Assembly (NCBI RefSeq): GCF_000819785.1
Contig: NZ_CDBK01000003.1
Coordinates: 43,711 to 107,710 of the forward strand
Source of the DNA: Aeromonas caviae
GTDB lineage: Bacteria; Pseudomonadota; Gammaproteobacteria; Enterobacterales; Aeromonadaceae
Direction of reading: 5' to 3'
Length of the DNA: 64,000 nt
The notes beneath the pieces were generated by a model, which saw nothing but the letters and a program-made list of their open reading frames with translations, was not told the origin of the DNA and did not search any database. Positions 62,462 through 64,000 of this stretch are shown here, one piece after another; the stretch's first letter is position 1; each line of letters begins with the position of its first letter. Made by a program: the position numbers and the translations under genes.

Positions 62462-63592
62462 ATGTACCAACTCAATCTGGATATCGCTCACTTCCTCGAG
62501 CACTACTGGCAGAAGCGCCCGCTCCTCATCAAGGGCGGTTTCATCGACTTTCAGGATCCCATCAGCCCGGACGAGCTGGCGGGTCTGGCCATGGAAGAGG
62601 TGATCGAATCGCGCCTCGTCACCCGCTTCAACAACAAGTGGGAGGCGGCCCACGGCCCCTTCGAATCCTACGATCACCTGGGGGAAGAGAACTGGACCGT
62701 GCTGGTGCAGGCGTGCAACCACTGGGTACCCGAGGTGCACGAGCTGGCGGTGCCCTTCCAGTTCATCCCGGGCTGGCGCTTTGACGATGTGATGGTGAGC
62801 TTCTCCACCCCTCACGGCGGTGTCGGCCCCCACATCGACAACTACGATGTCTTCATCACCCAGGGTCAGGGCAAGCGCCACTGGCGGGTCGGCGATGCCA
62901 AGCCCTTGAACGAGTTTGCCGCCCACGCGGCCCTGCTGCACTGCGAGCCGTTCGAGGCGATCATCGACGTCATCATGGAGCCGGGCGACATCCTCTACAT
63001 CCCGCCCGGATTCCCCCACGAGGGCTACGCCATCGAGCCCTCCCTGAACTTCTCGGTGGGCTTCCGCGCGCCGGACGCCAAGGCCCTTGTCTCCTCCTTT
63101 GCCGATCACCTGATCGACAACGAGATCCGCACCGAACGTTACGGCGACCCGGACCTCCAGCCCCGCACCCGCCACGGGGAAATCCAGCCCCATGAGCTGC
63201 ACCGCCTGCGGGAATTGATGCAACAGGCCCTCGACGACGAGACCCTGTTCAAGGAGTGGTTCGGCACCATGATCTCCGAGGCCAAGCACGATCTGGACGT
63301 CAATCCGGTGGAGCCGGACTACAGCGCCGACGAGGTGGCCGACCTGCTGAGCCAGGGGGAGCCCGCCATCAAGGTGCCGGGGTTGCGCAGCGTCTGGTTC
63401 AGCGGCGAGAGCCGCACCTGCTACATCGACGGCGAAGCCTGGACCCTGCCAAGCGAGGATCCGGCCGCCATCGCGCTCCTGTGCGACAAGGACATCATCA
63501 CCCAGGACGCGCTGGTGGAACTGGCCGATCAGGCGGGCTTCTTGCAACTGCTGACCCGGCTGGTCAACCGCGGCTACTGGTTCTTCGGCTGA
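62462..63592 (+). CDS. roxA: Ribosomal oxygenase RoxA (JmjC family, YcfD)
   Basis: 376-residue Fe(II)/2-oxoglutarate oxygenase that hydroxylates an Arg of ribosomal protein L16 in E. coli. The iron-binding triad His124, Asp126 (PHIDNYDVF) and His186 (GFPHEGYAI) are one residue off E. coli YcfD numbering. Dimerisation helices and a C-terminal winged-helix-like domain follow. In E. coli phoPQ lies between purB and roxA; here they are adjacent. Confidence 0.95.
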   Translation: MYQLNLDIAHFLEHYWQKRPLLIKGGFIDFQDPISPDELAGLAMEEVIESRLVTRFNNKWEAAHGPFESYDHLGEENWTVLVQACNHWVPEVHELAVPFQFIPGWRFDDVMVSFSTPHGGVGPHIDNYDVFITQGQGKRHWRVGDAKPLNEFAAHAALLHCEPFEAIIDVIMEPGDILYIPPGFPHEGYAIEPSLNFSVGFRAPDAKALVSSFADHLIDNEIRTERYGDPDLQPRTRHGEIQPHELHRLRELMQQALDDETLFKEWFGTMISEAKHDLDVNPVEPDYSADEVADLLSQGEPAIKVPGLRSVWFSGESRTCYIDGEAWTLPSEDPAAIALLCDKDIITQDALVELADQAGFLQLLTRLVNRGYWFFG

Positions 63593-63603
63593 TCCAGGGG
63601 GCT

Positions 63604-63642
63604 GCCGCCCCTCCCGGCGTGCCGGGAGGGGCGGCGTTTTTT
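63604..63642 (+). terminator. Terminator of roxA
   Basis: Fifteen-bp perfect stem (GCCGCCCCTCCCGGC / GCCGGGAGGGGCGGC), two-base loop, then GTTTTTT. Confidence 0.95.
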
Positions 63643-64000
63643 CCGCTGTAGGCCAACCGGCTCCTGCCTTGCACTGCTTCGCCCTGACGCCGCGGGAGGG
63701 AGTGACTACACTGGATGACGGCCAACGGCATCGGGCCGGATCGCCCCGGCAAGGGGGCCCTGTTATTTGTCATTTAACAACATGGGAGCGGGCAGGATGC
63801 GGGGCCAGAAATGGGAACCAAATGACCTCAGTTGCGGAAAATCAATTATTTTAGCCCCTAAAATGAGCTGTGAGCGAAAACGTTATCTTTCAAATTGAGG
63901 CCGTTTTCGCTCAAAACGTTGTTTCTGGATCATAAAAAGTATCCAAAAACTGGTGTATATTGCACGGCGGAAATTCCTTAACCATGAAGACTGACATGAA
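63643..64000 (+). other. Region after roxA, control region of an unseen gene
   Basis: About 360 bp without a gene. It holds a 12-bp inverted repeat TGAGCGAAAACG (63871-63882) / CGTTTTCGCTCA (63902-63913) around 19 bp, and ends with an ATG at 63984 reading MKTDM that may start the next gene; too short to identify. A TATATT hexamer at 63956-63961 may be its -10. Confidence 0.5.
63871..63913. promoter_or_regulatory. Perfect inverted repeat upstream of a possible gene at 63984
   Basis: Twelve-bp arms, 19-bp spacer. There is no T-run, so it is not a terminator; it may be an operator pair or cruciform. It is loosely like a PurR site (ACGT core with CGAAA flanks) but the match is weak. Confidence 0.45.

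Noticed and set aside
63871..63913. PurR operator
   Set aside because: Only about 11 of 16 positions match at the best alignment, and the gene it would control is not visible.

Overview
The window is 64 kb of GC-rich, densely coded DNA from a gammaproteobacterium. The gene content (scr sucrose genes, grpE-dnaK-dnaJ, a MacAB-type pump beside iron-regulated genes, dsdC-dsdA, and the icd / rluE-nudJ-mnmA-hflD-purB / roxA neighbourhood) fits Aeromonas best. The genus is inferred from overall resemblance and was not tested. I see no rRNA, tRNA, prophage, insertion sequence or CRISPR array; this is ordinary chromosome with several stress and accessory loci.

Layout. 1-1.6 kb: the end of a potassium-channel-like gene and xthA. 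1.66-7.6 kb: a copper/silver efflux operon (a His/Met-rich protein, CusB with a fused CusF domain, CusA, CusF) behind a promoter with the 19-bp spacer of MerR/CueR control. 7.6-13.4 kb: a PLP decarboxylase, lplA, and a diguanylate cyclase combining an NMT1-like sensor, PAS, GGDEF and hemerythrin. 13.4-20.5 kb: a sulfide/persulfide locus. An ArsR regulator with the SqrR/BigR cysteine pair heads a five-gene operon (two YeeE/YedE halves, RND adaptor, RND pump) and diverges from a small YgaP-like membrane protein and a sulfide:quinone oxidoreductase; two copies of a dyad operator lie between. 20.5-22.1 kb: MgtC plus a free-standing MgtC-C-terminal-like domain, preceded by a leader that can fold. 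22.1-28.7 kb: a complete sucrose PTS operon (scrY-K-A-B-R) with three copies of one operator. 28.8-33.1 kb: grpE, dnaK and dnaJ with clear sigma-32 promoters. 33.3-38.3 kb: nadK, a GGDEF protein, recN under two LexA boxes, a Usp-like protein. 38.4-43 kb: a MacA-MacB-OMF tripartite exporter. 43-45.3 kb: two Fur-box genes, a siderophore-interacting flavoprotein and a DAHP synthase. 45.7-49 kb: hns, dsdC, dsdA. 49.3-58 kb: icd, then a block of mostly uncharacterised genes. 57.3-63.6 kb: rluE, nudJ, mnmA, hflD, purB, roxA, in the same order as E. coli from icd onward but with extra genes after icd and without phoPQ between purB and roxA.

The most promising leads are the persulfide-sensor locus wired to an RND pump, the copper operon with two differently armed CusF modules under a CueR-type promoter, the foldable leader before the split MgtC locus, three start-region copies at an exact 68-bp period before hflD, and a roughly 130-bp intergenic repeat present both before xthA and between dnaK and dnaJ. 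All comparisons with known families are from memory; no database search was run.
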